A stretch of DNA of 64,000 nt from contig NC_065571.1 of the NCBI RefSeq assembly GCF_937616625.2, positions 10,666,501-10,730,500 of the forward strand, in the 5' to 3' direction. Positions 1 to 10,346 of this stretch are shown piece by piece (positions within the stretch are counted from its first letter, which is position 1; each line of letters begins with the position of its first letter). The position numbers and the translations under genes were made by a program. The notes beneath the pieces were generated by a model. That model did no database searches. It saw only the letters and a program-made list of their open reading frames with translations, and was not told where the DNA came from. Source of the stretch: Mercurialis annua (taxonomy: Eukaryota > Streptophyta > Magnoliopsida > Malpighiales > Euphorbiaceae).

Positions 1-2036
1 TTGCTGGCTATCACATCCCTTGTTGGCATGGGAGATATCGTTACCAAAGACTCATTTGATTGGTTATCCAACAAACCCAATAAGATTTTAATTGCCTCAC
101 AAACAATCAGTAGACTCATGGATGACATTGTGTCCCACAAGGTAAATATACCCAAAAGATTCGGATCAAACTACTTTTTAATACTTCAAGTTTAATTTAT
201 ATTCAAATGGTACTAAAATTTTAATTTTAACCTAAAATGTTGTATCTTTCAAATTAAAATAAACTGATCAATAACGACATAGTTCATATTAAAATAAAAA
301 TGGATAAAGGGTAAATCCGATCTTCGAACGTATAATTTAAGGTTAAATAATCCACTCTCGACTATTTTAATCAATTAAGAACGATACTCCCTACTTTTAG
401 ATCAATTAAGGACAAAATTATACAATAGAAACAAGTTCATAGACCATGGTGATCCTAATATATCCTTAATTGACATAAAATTATAGAATAGTATCCTTAA
501 TTGATAAAAAAATAGCTAAGACTGGATTATTTGATGTTAAATCAAAAATTCAGAAACCAGGTTGACCCTTTATTTTTGGCTAATAATCACCCACGACCCC
601 TGATTTTAGGGGTACCTTACGACAAACCCCCTGATAAAAAAAAACGATTAGTAAACCCCCTAATCTTTATGACGGCGCTCGCTAAACCCCTTTTGGACGA
701 AAATACCTTTGGCGCCGTTTTTTTGGTCAATTGACTTTTTTTCTAAAAAAAATAAAATAAATAGTGGCGCCACGTCAGCTGCCACGTCACCAAACTATAC
801 TAAAAAATTAAAACACCTAAAATACCCCTAAAACACCCAATCCAATCAAATCTAACCCAATGACATTCAACCAAACCACTTCACCCTAACCGCCACCACC
901 ACCCCACCGCTCTCTGGCCACAACCACCACCCCACCGCTCTCCGGCCACCACCACCGACCGCCGCCATGGACGGAATTTTTTTCCGGCCGTTCTGGTCTT
1001 CGTGGAAGAACAGATCCGTCTGTTCTTCCACGAAGAACAGACCCATCTGGGTCTGTTCTTCGTGGAAGAAAAGCCCTGATGTTCTTCCACGATGACCGGA
1101 AAATTTTCCGGTCATCTCGGAGAAGATGACCGGAAAATTTTCCGGTCCGGCGGTGGCGGCGGTGGTTGGGTGGTGTTGGCGGTTGGGTTGGTTAATTAAA
1201 TGGTTTAAAGTGGGTTGATTTATTTTATTTTTGTTTTTTCTAAATTAAATTAGGGGTATTTTAGGTGTTTGGAGTTTTTAAGGTATTTTGCTGACGTGGC
1301 AGCTGACGTGACGCCGTCAGTTTTTTTTTTTTAAGAATAACAGTTGACTGAAAAAGACGGCGTCAGGGGTATTTTCGTCATATTTGGGGTTTAGGGGGTT
1401 TAGCGAGCGCCGTCACAAAGTTTAGGGGGTTTACTGATCATTTTTTTTTATCAGGAGGTTTGTCGTAAGGTACCCTAAAGTCAGGGGCCGTGGGTGATTA
1501 TTAGCCTTTATTTTTATAAGAATAGGCTGCTTTATAAGATGTCATGTTATCAGATAGCTTGTGCCATGTAGTCGATATGACAATATATTGTCATCTAATA
1601 AATGTTTCACTTAGTCGACATATTAGATCGAAAAAGATGTGACACCATCGGTTAAAATAACTATTAAATTTTTGATGCCACTCTAATATAAATAAACAAA
1701 TTCGTAAAATAAAATTTATTCGACTTTTGTGCATGTGCAAAGTTCGAGCAAAAGAGAGGGCATGTTGCGTCGAGCATAGAGTGTTACATGAAACAATATG
1801 GTGCGACAGAAGAAGAAGCTGTCGGAGAATTTCGAAGAAAAATAGAGTATGCATGGAAAGACATCAATGAAGAGTGTCTGAATCCAACCTCAGTGGCTAA
1901 GGCTGTCCTGACGAGGATCTTGAATCTTGCAAGGGTAATGGATGTTGTGTACAAGGATGGAGATGGCTTTACTCATGCTGGACTTGAGTTAAAACATTTT
2001 GTATCTTCTCTACTCGTTGATCCTGTACCACTTTAA
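1..2036 (+). CDS. Sesquiterpene synthase (TPS-a type), last two exons; 5' part outside window
   Basis: 3' end of a class I terpene synthase, the enzymes that ionise farnesyl diphosphate to make sesquiterpenes (cadinene or germacrene type). Two exons are visible: 1-141 and 1743-2036, joined in phase 0 by a GT-AG intron (142-1742). The first ends ...[10 protein letters not shown] and the second begins [16 protein letters not shown], so the intron splits the second metal-binding (NSE/DTE) motif, read as DD-I-V-S-H-K-F-E. Downstream come the family-typical [10 protein letters not shown] and [11 protein letters not shown] blocks, and the protein ends LLVDPVPL just before TAA, the usual TPS-a C-terminus. 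No stops or frameshifts are seen in the visible part. The DDxxD motif and N-terminal domain lie before the window, so product specificity cannot be judged. The intron is large because of an inserted fold-back element (578-1506). Confidence 0.93.
578..1506. mobile_element. Mutator-like non-autonomous fold-back element in the terpene synthase intron
   Basis: A 929-bp element with long terminal inverted repeats (roughly 578-840 against 1240-1506), beginning GGCTAATAATCACCC and ending with its complement. It is flanked by a perfect 9-bp direct duplication TTTATTTTT (569-577 and 1507-1515), the size made by Mutator-like transposases. The centre (about 990-1145) holds further small palindromes built on GTTCTTCCACGAAGAACAG and GACCGGAAAATTTTCCGGTC. 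It encodes no transposase; short open frames inside it are incidental. It lies wholly in the last intron of the terpene synthase gene and leaves both splice sites intact. Confidence 0.85.
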
Positions 2037-2253
2037 CGAGCTTTAAGAAGTTTCAATTTATTAAAATGGCTTATTGCCAATTTGCACCTACTAAAATTCT
2101 AGTCTAATAGTAATGTATGATTTTGACATGATTTTAAACTCATGTAAATCTATTTTTCAGTTTTCTCATTTTAAATTGGATTGGGATTCTCTCAAGTTCA
2201 AATGAACTTGAGGGGGTCATAACTAAATTATATTTGCAATTAATTGAGCCGCT

Positions 2254-4089
2254 ATGGAGAACCCTAACCCTAGGGCAGTAAGACAAGGAAACGATACTGA
2301 TTTTCCATCCAATTTCCATGGTAAGGATCAGTTTGAAAAGGATTTTCGACATGGACAGACAGGTTATGCGTTGAAGGGAGCCTTTGGGGATAATATGAAT
2401 GGAGTCTCTGTGGAGAATTCACGAACTATTTATTTTGAAAACTTCCCACGTTCTTGGAAATTTTCAGACTTGGAGAAAGCTTTTGCCAAATATCATGTAT
2501 TTGGTAGGGTTACCTTGGCCAAAAAATTAACGAAGAGGAACTGCAGCTTTGGGTTTTTACGTCCGAAGAACAATTTGAATATTGATTGGGTGTTGTCACG
2601 ATTGAATATGATAATTATTGGGCGTTTTCGTTTGCGTGCCTTTCGATCCCGTTTCCTTATCGCGAGCGAGAAAGGGAAACCAGATGGCAATAAAACTGTT
2701 ATTCAGAAGAATCAACCAAAGGTTATTCTCAATCCCGCGTTGAGAGATAGGAGATCTTATGCAGCAGTTACGTCGGGGTATTCAGCTGCTGTGGAGACAC
2801 ATCAGCTGTTGGTGAAGGAGGTGAAGGAGGTGAAACTTTCTCTGAATCATGTTCGAGTTCTGAACGACAATAATGATTGGTTAGAAAGGTCAGTGGTTGC
2901 TAGGGCAAACTCAGTTCAATCAATTCTGGAAGCTAAGAAATATCTAGCATCTAGAGAGATTGAATTTGATCATGTTTCGATAATGGGGGGTAACTTGATT
3001 CTTATTTCTTTTGATTCAAGTTTGGAGGCCTTGGATTTCCTTGAATGTAAATCAAAGTCGTTGGATGATTACTTTCAAGGATTCTATAAGGCGGTGGATT
3101 TTCATACCCCTACACTTCGGATGACTTGGATTTCGGCTTCAGGGATCCCGCTTTCTTTTTGGAGCCAGGATACTTTTATGGAGATTGGTAATCTCTTCGG
3201 AGAAACCATTAAAGTTCATCCTTTGGTGTACGTGAAGGATCGTTTAGATACGGGATCAGTGCTTATCACGACATCGTCTGGATGGATTAACGAATCAATT
3301 AACTTGATGTTTGGCGAGTATAAATTTTCTGTTCATGTTTTTGAGATTGATCAACCTGTCTATTTCAATGAACATGAGGACTATTTTTCTGATTTAGAAA
3401 AGGATTCTGTTGAGGATTATGGGAGAGGCCTGTCAGATTTTCAATCACCTTCGGTACAAAGTTTTCAAGTAGAAAATTCTGCTAAGAGTTTGCAGCCAAC
3501 AGTGAAGCACAAAGGAATTTCTTCTTCGCTGCCAGCGAAGTTAACAGACTCAGGAGTCCAGCAGGAGACGACGTATGTATCGCTGCCAATATTAAATCAT
3601 CGGGCTTTGGTGAATTTGGTTAAGACGAATGGGAATTCTCAGCTGCCATCGATTCAGAATGTTGGAGCTGTTGACGATTTGATCCAGACGAAGGGGACTA
3701 CTCAGCTGCCAGCGTTTCAGAATGGTGGAGCTTTTGACGATGGGCATCACCAGGATTCTACCAGACATGATACTTCAGTTGATCCATCCCAGTTAGCTAT
3801 GAGGAAGTTACGAAGGCCATTGAAGAAAATCAATTACAAAGGCAGTTTGCAAACTGCTTCGGGTTCACAGTTTGAAGCTGAAAATGAGATGTCGGATGGG
3901 GATTTTCAGAACATGAATCGAATATATGATGAGGGGAACAGATTTTCGGTGTTGAATGCACATGATGAGGCAACTAAAACATGGGATATTGGGAATGCAA
4001 TTGGAATACTATCTGCAAAGGAGAAAGATCTAGCTATTGAGAGGTTAGCATCTAATATTGCCAAGGATAGAGAGCAGGTGGTTGCTTGA
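2254..4089 (+). CDS. LINE ORF1 protein (RRM-containing nucleic-acid-binding protein)
   Basis: A 611-residue ORF1 of the L1-type LINE. Known role of the family: binding the element RNA as a ribonucleoprotein and acting as nucleic-acid chaperone. Residues about 57-130 (starting RTIYFENFPRSWKFSDLEK) have the layout of an RRM fold as in plant L1 ORF1 proteins. Residues about 190-380 form a second conserved globular region; the C-terminal third is polar and low in complexity, with a short internal duplication (NSQLPSIQNVGA and TTQLPAFQNGGA). No CCHC zinc knuckle was seen. The start at 2254 lies 33 nt after the target-site duplication; the stop is 34 nt before the ORF2 ATG, so ORF2 would need reinitiation or readthrough. 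Confidence 0.88.
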   Translation: MENPNPRAVRQGNDTDFPSNFHGKDQFEKDFRHGQTGYALKGAFGDNMNGVSVENSRTIYFENFPRSWKFSDLEKAFAKYHVFGRVTLAKKLTKRNCSFGFLRPKNNLNIDWVLSRLNMIIIGRFRLRAFRSRFLIASEKGKPDGNKTVIQKNQPKVILNPALRDRRSYAAVTSGYSAAVETHQLLVKEVKEVKLSLNHVRVLNDNNDWLERSVVARANSVQSILEAKKYLASREIEFDHVSIMGGNLILISFDSSLEALDFLECKSKSLDDYFQGFYKAVDFHTPTLRMTWISASGIPLSFWSQDTFMEIGNLFGETIKVHPLVYVKDRLDTGSVLITTSSGWINESINLMFGEYKFSVHVFEIDQPVYFNEHEDYFSDLEKDSVEDYGRGLSDFQSPSVQSFQVENSAKSLQPTVKHKGISSSLPAKLTDSGVQQETTYVSLPILNHRALVNLVKTNGNSQLPSIQNVGAVDDLIQTKGTTQLPAFQNGGAFDDGHHQDSTRHDTSVDPSQLAMRKLRRPLKKINYKGSLQTASGSQFEAENEMSDGDFQNMNRIYDEGNRFSVLNAHDEATKTWDIGNAIGILSAKEKDLAIERLASNIAKDREQVVA

Positions 4090-4123
4090 AATTGCTCTCG
4101 TGCAGGGTTTTTATTTCCTTTAA

Positions 4124-7100
4124 ATGTTTATGCCTTTTAACTTTATTTCCTGGAATTGCAGAGGTGGTTTGATGAACTCTAGGAAACAGAAATTCATTCG
4201 TGATATGGTTTCTGTTAATAACTTGGCTTTCATTGGGTTAGTAGAGTCTAAGAAGGAACTGATTGATGTGTTCCTTGTTAGAAAATTATGGCCGAATTTG
4301 GATTTTGATTTTGCTTTTGTTCCTTCTTGTGGTGCATCTGGGGGTCTCTTGTTAATTTGGAATACTGTTATGCTGAGGAATGTTGTGATTGCCAAAGGAA
4401 ATCGGTGGATTTCAATTGATTTTCCTTTTCAACAATTTTTTATCAGGCATATTCTTATCTATGCAAGTAATGTGCCTGCAGAGCGTTCGGTTGTTTGGAG
4501 GGAATTAAGCTCATTGTTGTCTTCTGGAGGAACAGTTATTGTTAGTGGTGATTTTAATGAAATTTTGAAACCTGAGGAACGTGTTAATTGTGTGGATTTT
4601 TCTCCTTCGATGCTGGATTTAATTGATTTTGTGAACAACTCGGAGTTATTGGATTTGAATTTACAAGGTAGATACTTTACTTGGCAAAATTCGATTTCAA
4701 AATCACGCATTGATAGATGTATGATTTCTGCGGATATGGGTATGAGTTGGCCATACATGTCGCTTACTGCTTTGCCGAGGGGGCAGTCAGACCATGTGCC
4801 AATCTGTTTTAAGTCTGTAACATCAATTGATTGGGGTCCCAAACCGTTTCGGTCGGTAGATGCATGGTGGGATCATAAAGATTTTGAGAATTTTATTTCA
4901 GCGGCGTGGGGTACATGTTCTTCCTTGAATATTGTTCATAACTTGAAAGAATTACGCAGACTTTTAAAGGATTGGAATCGGGATATTTTTGGAGATCAGA
5001 ATAAGCGTATTAGTGAGATTAACGCAGAGATACATGAAAAAGAAATGGCTGCCGATGTTGGGTTATTGTCGGAGGGAGAAATTGATGATCTGGCTAACCT
5101 CAAATCTGATCTCTGGAAAGCAGAAAAGAGACTTGAATCTCTTTGGAGACAAAAGTCAAGACTGAAATGGAACTTAGCGGGTGACATAAATACTAAATTT
5201 TTCCATAGTATTGCTTCTATGCATTATAGAAACAATACAATCTCTTCAGTCCAGGTGGGAGATGCGGTATACACAGAGCCTAAAGATATCCGCTTTCATA
5301 TTCGTTCTTTTTATAATTCTCTTTATTGCAAGCTGCCGTCGGTTACCTTTGCTCTTGCAGGTCTGGGTTTTTCGCGCTTGTCTACAGCCCAGGGATTACT
5401 CCTTACTCGGCCTTTTGATGAAGAAGAAATCTTTAGGGCTCTATGCTCTTGTAATGAAAAGAAAGCTCCAGGACCAGATGGGTTTAATTTCTACTTTTAT
5501 AGGAGATCTTGGCCTTTCATGAAACTGTCAATTCTCAGTCTTTCTACATCTTTTTATAATGATGTTATTTTGCCTCCAGGAATTAACTCTTCTTTTATGG
5601 TTTTGATTCCTAAAGTTCCAGGATCATCGAACATCAAGGATTATCGTCCTATCAGTTTGGTCAATGGCCTCTACAAACTGCTTACTAAAGTGCTCTCTTT
5701 ACGATTGGCACCTTTGCTGTCCACTGTTATCTTTGATAATCAGCATGCCTTTTTAAAAGGTAGGAGCATTTTGGAGTGTTCTATGATCGCTAATGAGCTG
5801 GTTCATAATGCTGTCAGAAGGAAAGATAAGTTACTTGTCTTAAAACTTGATTTTCATAAAGCATTTGACAGTATTGATTGGGGTTATCTTTTATCTGTTA
5901 TGGACTGTATGGGTTTTCCACAAAAATGGATTGACTGGATGTCTTATTGTCTATCTTCGGCAAGTACGTCGGTTTTGGTGAATGGCAGTCCAGTAGATCC
6001 ATTCAAGTTGCGGAGAGGTGTTCGTCAGGGTGATCCAATCTCTCCTTATTTGTTTGTTATTGCAGTTGAAGGTCTGAAGTGTATTTTAGATAAGGCGAGT
6101 GGCATGGGTTTATTTTCGGGTTATTGCTTTGATGAAAGTTGTGACCCTCTTTCACTGCTGCAGTTTGCGGATGACACGCTGATTTATTTACCTTTTGATA
6201 TGAGATATCTTCATAACTTGACAAGAATCCTTCGGTGTTTCGAGCTTATTTCAGGGTTGAAAATCAATTTTCACAAAAGTTCAATATTGGGAATTAATGT
6301 GAATGGAGCGGATTTGGAGTTAGCTTCGCATTTGGTTGGGTGTAAAATTGGGTCTTTTCCAATTACATACTTAGGGCTTCCATTAGCGCGACGGTGTTTG
6401 TCTCAGGGTAATTGGGTTCATGTAGTGGAAAGATTTAAATCAAAACTGGCTTTGTGGAAGGGTTCTATTTTATCGCCGGCAGGCAGGTTAGTCCTCTTGA
6501 AATCTGTACTCTTTAGTGTACCGGTCTATTACATGTCAATTTTCAGTATGCCAATCTCAGTGCAAAAGAACTTGGAAAGTTATATGAAACGTTTTCTTTG
6601 GAAAGGAGATGTGTCTTCTAGGGCACTATGTAAAATCTCATGGAAGGTTATTTGCAAGGATTTTGATTTGGGTGGTTTAAATGTTGTCAATTTAAAAACA
6701 CGAAATCAAAGTTTGTTATTTAAGTGGATTTGGAAGTTGAGATCTACAAACTTGAACTCACTTTGGTTTAGAGTAATTTCTAAGTGTTCTTCCATCTCGA
6801 ATTGGAATGATTTTTCTTTTGATAATGGAAATTGTCTCTCATTCATTTGGAAAGGCATAAGAAAATCGTGTTATAGAGATACTTTTGTGTGGAATGTGTT
6901 TATATCGAATGTTAGTTATAAGGTGGGTGATGGTACTCTAATTGACTTATGGAATGATAATTGGATGGGTTGCGGGAATGCTTTAACTGTTTTTCCAACT
7001 CTTTATAAGCTTTCGAATCAAAAGCATGCTGTGCTTAGACAAATTGAGATTGATGGTTGGCGTTGGAGGCGAAGATTACGTAATGCTGAATTGTTGATCT

Positions 7101-8119
7101 TCAATGATTTAGCAGCTAAATTTAATGAGTTGAATTTTGTGGAAGGAAGTAGGGATGGTTTGTTGTGGAATTCGGTAACAAAAATATACTCGTCGGCTTC
7201 GTTTTGTCGTATGCTTTCAGTGATAAAAGAAGCATTCAGTGTTACTGCTGTGGATATCCAGCAACAGTCCGCTTTAATGTCTCCTGAGTCTCTGGTTCAG
7301 GTTCATTCTGGTGAAGATGCAGCGTCTCCGGTTCAGGTTCAGCCTGTTTCTGCTTCTGAACTGCAGCAGTCCGGTTTATCTGCTTCTGCTTTTGATCTGC
7401 GGCAGGCTGATGATAAAGCTGCTTATGCCCTTCCGGATCAGGTACAACCTTCCACTGCTTCTAGGCGAATTCTGCAGGTCAGGAACAGCGTTTTCTGGGT
7501 TCGGCAGCAGCAGTTTAGGGAAGTAACAGGGACAAATCAGCTTCAACAGGTTCGTCACATCTCTGATCTTGTATTGCTGGTAACTCCTCCTTCTCCGAGA
7601 GGTATGTTTGCCAAATTATGGAAGTCTTTTGCACCTCCTCGTATTAAATTCTTCATGTGGACGGCTTTACATGGTCGAGTACCTTCGAGAGAATTTTTAG
7701 CTATCCGGGGAATTATTTCTTTGGATAATGCAGGATGTTGCTTTTGTTCTAGCATAGAAACTCAGGATCATTTATTTATGCATTGTGATTTTGCACGCTT
7801 GGTTTGGGATGGAGTGTTTACTAAGGTCGGGTTCATGTGGGTGATGCCAAATTCACTTGAAGATTTCTACAGACAATGGCTAAGTCTTATTTCAAGAGGA
7901 AGCTACACGAAGCTGTGGGAGTTATTGTGGATTATTCTGATATGGGAAATTTGGAACTGCAGAAACAAGAAGATTTTTCAGAACAAATTTACTCGAGTGG
8001 AAGAAGTTATTTATGCTAGCTTTCTCAAGTCGGTTTTCTATTTTACTAGTTGTTTCAATTCTTTTCCCTACTCGGGTATTGACTTTTTTAGAAGTCCGGA
8101 TTGTATTTTGATAGGATGA
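4124..8119 (+). CDS. LINE ORF2 polyprotein: AP-like endonuclease, reverse transcriptase, zf-RVT
   Basis: A 1331-residue uninterrupted ORF2. The N-terminus (residues 1-230) is an apurinic-like endonuclease: FISWNCRGG, VSGDFNEIL and the terminal catalytic motif GQSDHVPI are present. The reverse transcriptase spans about residues 490-760 with DYRPISLVN, LDFHKAFDSIDW, RRGVRQGDPISPYLF and the catalytic FADDT; TYLGLPLARR follows. The C-terminal zf-RVT region (about residues 1160-1240) has APPRIKFFMW and a CCxC-H-C cluster (CCFCSSIETQDHLFMHC). There is no C-terminal RNase H domain. Odd feature: residues about 1025-1155, between the RT thumb and zf-RVT, are a Q/S/A/V-rich low-complexity stretch replacing the usual short linker. 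All catalytic motifs look intact, so the enzyme could be active if expressed. Confidence 0.93.
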   Translation: MFMPFNFISWNCRGGLMNSRKQKFIRDMVSVNNLAFIGLVESKKELIDVFLVRKLWPNLDFDFAFVPSCGASGGLLLIWNTVMLRNVVIAKGNRWISIDFPFQQFFIRHILIYASNVPAERSVVWRELSSLLSSGGTVIVSGDFNEILKPEERVNCVDFSPSMLDLIDFVNNSELLDLNLQGRYFTWQNSISKSRIDRCMISADMGMSWPYMSLTALPRGQSDHVPICFKSVTSIDWGPKPFRSVDAWWDHKDFENFISAAWGTCSSLNIVHNLKELRRLLKDWNRDIFGDQNKRISEINAEIHEKEMAADVGLLSEGEIDDLANLKSDLWKAEKRLESLWRQKSRLKWNLAGDINTKFFHSIASMHYRNNTISSVQVGDAVYTEPKDIRFHIRSFYNSLYCKLPSVTFALAGLGFSRLSTAQGLLLTRPFDEEEIFRALCSCNEKKAPGPDGFNFYFYRRSWPFMKLSILSLSTSFYNDVILPPGINSSFMVLIPKVPGSSNIKDYRPISLVNGLYKLLTKVLSLRLAPLLSTVIFDNQHAFLKGRSILECSMIANELVHNAVRRKDKLLVLKLDFHKAFDSIDWGYLLSVMDCMGFPQKWIDWMSYCLSSASTSVLVNGSPVDPFKLRRGVRQGDPISPYLFVIAVEGLKCILDKASGMGLFSGYCFDESCDPLSLLQFADDTLIYLPFDMRYLHNLTRILRCFELISGLKINFHKSSILGINVNGADLELASHLVGCKIGSFPITYLGLPLARRCLSQGNWVHVVERFKSKLALWKGSILSPAGRLVLLKSVLFSVPVYYMSIFSMPISVQKNLESYMKRFLWKGDVSSRALCKISWKVICKDFDLGGLNVVNLKTRNQSLLFKWIWKLRSTNLNSLWFRVISKCSSISNWNDFSFDNGNCLSFIWKGIRKSCYRDTFVWNVFISNVSYKVGDGTLIDLWNDNWMGCGNALTVFPTLYKLSNQKHAVLRQIEIDGWRWRRRLRNAELLIFNDLAAKFNELNFVEGSRDGLLWNSVTKIYSSASFCRMLSVIKEAFSVTAVDIQQQSALMSPESLVQVHSGEDAASPVQVQPVSASELQQSGLSASAFDLRQADDKAAYALPDQVQPSTASRRILQVRNSVFWVRQQQFREVTGTNQLQQVRHISDLVLLVTPPSPRGMFAKLWKSFAPPRIKFFMWTALHGRVPSREFLAIRGIISLDNAGCCFCSSIETQDHLFMHCDFARLVWDGVFTKVGFMWVMPNSLEDFYRQWLSLISRGSYTKLWELLWIILIWEIWNCRNKKIFQNKFTRVEEVIYASFLKSVFYFTSCFNSFPYSGIDFFRSPDCILIG

Positions 8120-8728
8120 TCTTGTTTTGCTAATCTCACTTAATCGTAGCCTTTAGTGTGCAACTAGATTGCCACTTCTTGTGCGAAAGTTTTGTGTGAT
8201 TTAGCTTTTGCCACTTCTTGTGGCTTTTTAATAATATCTCTATTCATCAAAAAAAAACTTGAGGGGGTCATGTTTACGATTTACACCGTTCATAGTAAAA
8301 TGAATGGTGTACATTAATTTGATTAAAATTGTACCTTTTTGATCTACACCGTTCATATTACAATGAACGGTGTAGATCGTGAACATGACCCCCTCAAGTT
8401 TATTTTAAACTTGAGAGAATCTCAATCCTTTTAAATTCACATGATCCTTTAATTTTATAAAATAGAATAGAAGATCAATTCTAACTCAACCTGATTGTCT
8501 TATGCCCAAGATTTTTAAGCAACAATATTTGATGAGTGGTAATATTGGTCAATAAAACATGAATCTTCTCAAAGCTTTGTTTCACTGGAGGATGTGGAAT
8601 GTATTTTTTGTTATTCCTCTTATTAATTATTATCAGGCCGATAAACTGCGTCTAACTGCTACATAAAAGGTGTATGCAATGTGCCAAGTGGATGTCGTTT
8701 GACAATGGGTTTAGAGAGTAGTTCTTTT

Positions 8729-9078
8729 GAACAAAGGGTTAACGCGCCTCCTGAATTTATGATATAGGGTTATCTAATTTAATTTATACTTTTTGAACAA
8801 TTAACCCCAAACTCTTCATTTTTGGATCAAATAACCTTATAATTATATTTTTAAAACGCGTAAAATACAAATCGGAGGTGAAGAATGTAAAAAAGTAATT
8901 AAATACTTCCCTAATTGTTGTGATATAATTATTCTAAATGTATTTTGTGAAATAAAAATATAAATTAATGGGTTATTTGACCCAAAAATAAAGAATTTTG
9001 GGGTTAATTGTTTAAATAAGTATAAATTGGATTAGTGGTCCCGTATCACAAGTTCAGGGGGCGCGTTGACCCTTCGTT
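8729..9078. mobile_element. Fold-back MITE, family unknown
   Basis: The ends are inverted copies: the left starts GAACAAAGGGTTAACGCGCC and the right is the near-complement GGCGCGTTGACCCTTCGTTC. Inverted similarity continues inward (aattaaccccaaa against ttggggttaatt). No coding capacity is seen and no clear target-site duplication was found, so superfamily is unassigned. Confidence 0.65.
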
Positions 9079-10004
9079 CGTAATTTTTTTAATTCTATTC
9101 TTCTAATACTATGAAATGGTAAAAGTTTATTTGGAGTTTTTTACTTCTATAAAACATAAATATTTTTTTTAGAAATATTTTAGTAATTGGCTCTATGTCA
9201 AAATAAATTTGATTCAGAAAGGCTTGTGTATTGACAAGTCTTATGTAGTGACAAATAAAGAAATTTTAAGCTATAGCTAATATATAGCCACAAATTAAGG
9301 AAATTTGAAATTTATTTTGAGTTATTTAAGTATAGTCTTAATTAATGTTAAAGAGAATATTGTTTACAGTCGAACAATAATAAAACTTTAGGTATATAAC
9401 TTGAATGGCGGTCAATTTAATAAGTAGTCATAAGAAAATTATTATACAAGCACCTGAAATTTGATAGTTTGGTTTTCTATATATTTTTCAACTTTGAAAA
9501 TTATCCCACAAATATTAAAAGCAACCATAGAAAGAGGATAAGTACAGTTACCAATACCGTAGAGTCCTAAATAATTTAATAATAGTTGATGATTAATTTA
9601 AAGTTTTAATATCATTAACAATTATCTATAAAATTGAAACAAATACATATGGAGTAGTAATAAACTCCTTTCATGACTCTAAAACATAGGTTACAATATA
9701 CATATAGAAATATGGATGTTAAGTTAATATTTTATATATTTTATAAAATACTAATTATTAATCTAATTAATTAGATATTTCCTAATCCTAAAAAAATCGA
9801 ATTAATTTAATCTTGATTATATATTAGTATAATTATAATAAATTTAATTAATATGATATTACATTTAATATTAATTTATATATTAGTATAATTAATCAAT
9901 ATAATTAATAGTATTTTATTTATTTCTTATAAAAACTCTAACTAATTAAATATTAATTATAAATTAAATAAATTATAATTATAATTATAATAAATTAAAT
10001 TATA
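9079..10004. other. A+T-rich spacer without recognisable gene
   Basis: No open frame of note and no similarity I can recognise. It may include the body of the Helitron whose 3' end lies at 10053, but I cannot find the matching 5' TC end. Confidence 0.5.
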
Positions 10005-10053
10005 TGACGAGTCATGTTACGAGACACGTGCGTAGCACGTAATGCAAAACTAG
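10005..10053 (+). mobile_element. Helitron 3' terminus (hairpin plus CTAG)
   Basis: The sequence has the Helitron 3' signature: a short perfect hairpin ACGTGC-GTA-GCACGT (10026-10040) followed about 10 nt later by CTAG (10050-10053) and then T, the expected A|T-type insertion site. The minus-strand element ending at 20807 carries almost the same terminus. The 5' end was not located. Confidence 0.65.
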
Positions 10054-10346
10054 TAATTATAAAAGTCTTAATCATGCTATATGGTTTTGTAAGTCCAGGA
10101 GGTTTTGGAGTATAATAGGGAGTTAATTAGACAAAATACTACACCTTCTCAACTTAATTAGACAATTACGTTCATATCTTTCTCTTTTGAAAAATACAAT
10201 TTGTTCTTTTCTTTTTTGATTTTTATACTTTTGATTTTACATAAATATCAAATGCTCTTCTAATCTTTTTATAACCTAATTTCTTCAAATAAAAGTCATG
10301 GCAGCCAAGAGTAAACAGAGAGGAAGCAACTGTTGAACCACGTGAG

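Larger units (their letters stand above)
2221..8255 (+). mobile_element. L1-type LINE retrotransposon, both ORFs open, perfect 16-bp target-site duplication
   Basis: An approximately 6.0-kb non-LTR retrotransposon. A 16-bp sequence AACTTGAGGGGGTCAT occurs immediately before it (2205-2220) and immediately after its A-tail (8256-8271), the signature of target-primed reverse transcription. It carries ORF1 (2254-4089) and ORF2 (4124-8119), a 3' UTR of about 125 bp, and ends ATTCATC followed by an A run. The 5' UTR is only about 33 nt, so the copy may have lost its promoter by 5' truncation even though both proteins are complete. Identical duplications and open frames argue for a young insertion. 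Confidence 0.93.
2178..8428. mobile_element. About 200-bp fold-back MITE interrupted by the LINE
   Basis: The left arm (2178-2220, starting GGATTGGGATTCTCTC) and right arm (8272-8428, ending GAGAATCTCAATCC) are inverted copies. A second internal palindrome (ACACCGTTCAT and its complement) lies at 8281-8372. Outer flanks carry a perfect 9-bp duplication TTTTAAATT (2169-2177 and 8429-8437), so this was a Mutator-type MITE of about 200 bp. The L1 LINE at 2221-8255 jumped into its left arm later. A diverged piece of the same family is at 58594-58642. Confidence 0.85.

Noticed and set aside
867..1115. Open frames on the minus strand at 867-1115
   Set aside because: They lie in the palindromic interior of the 929-bp MITE and show no protein-like composition.
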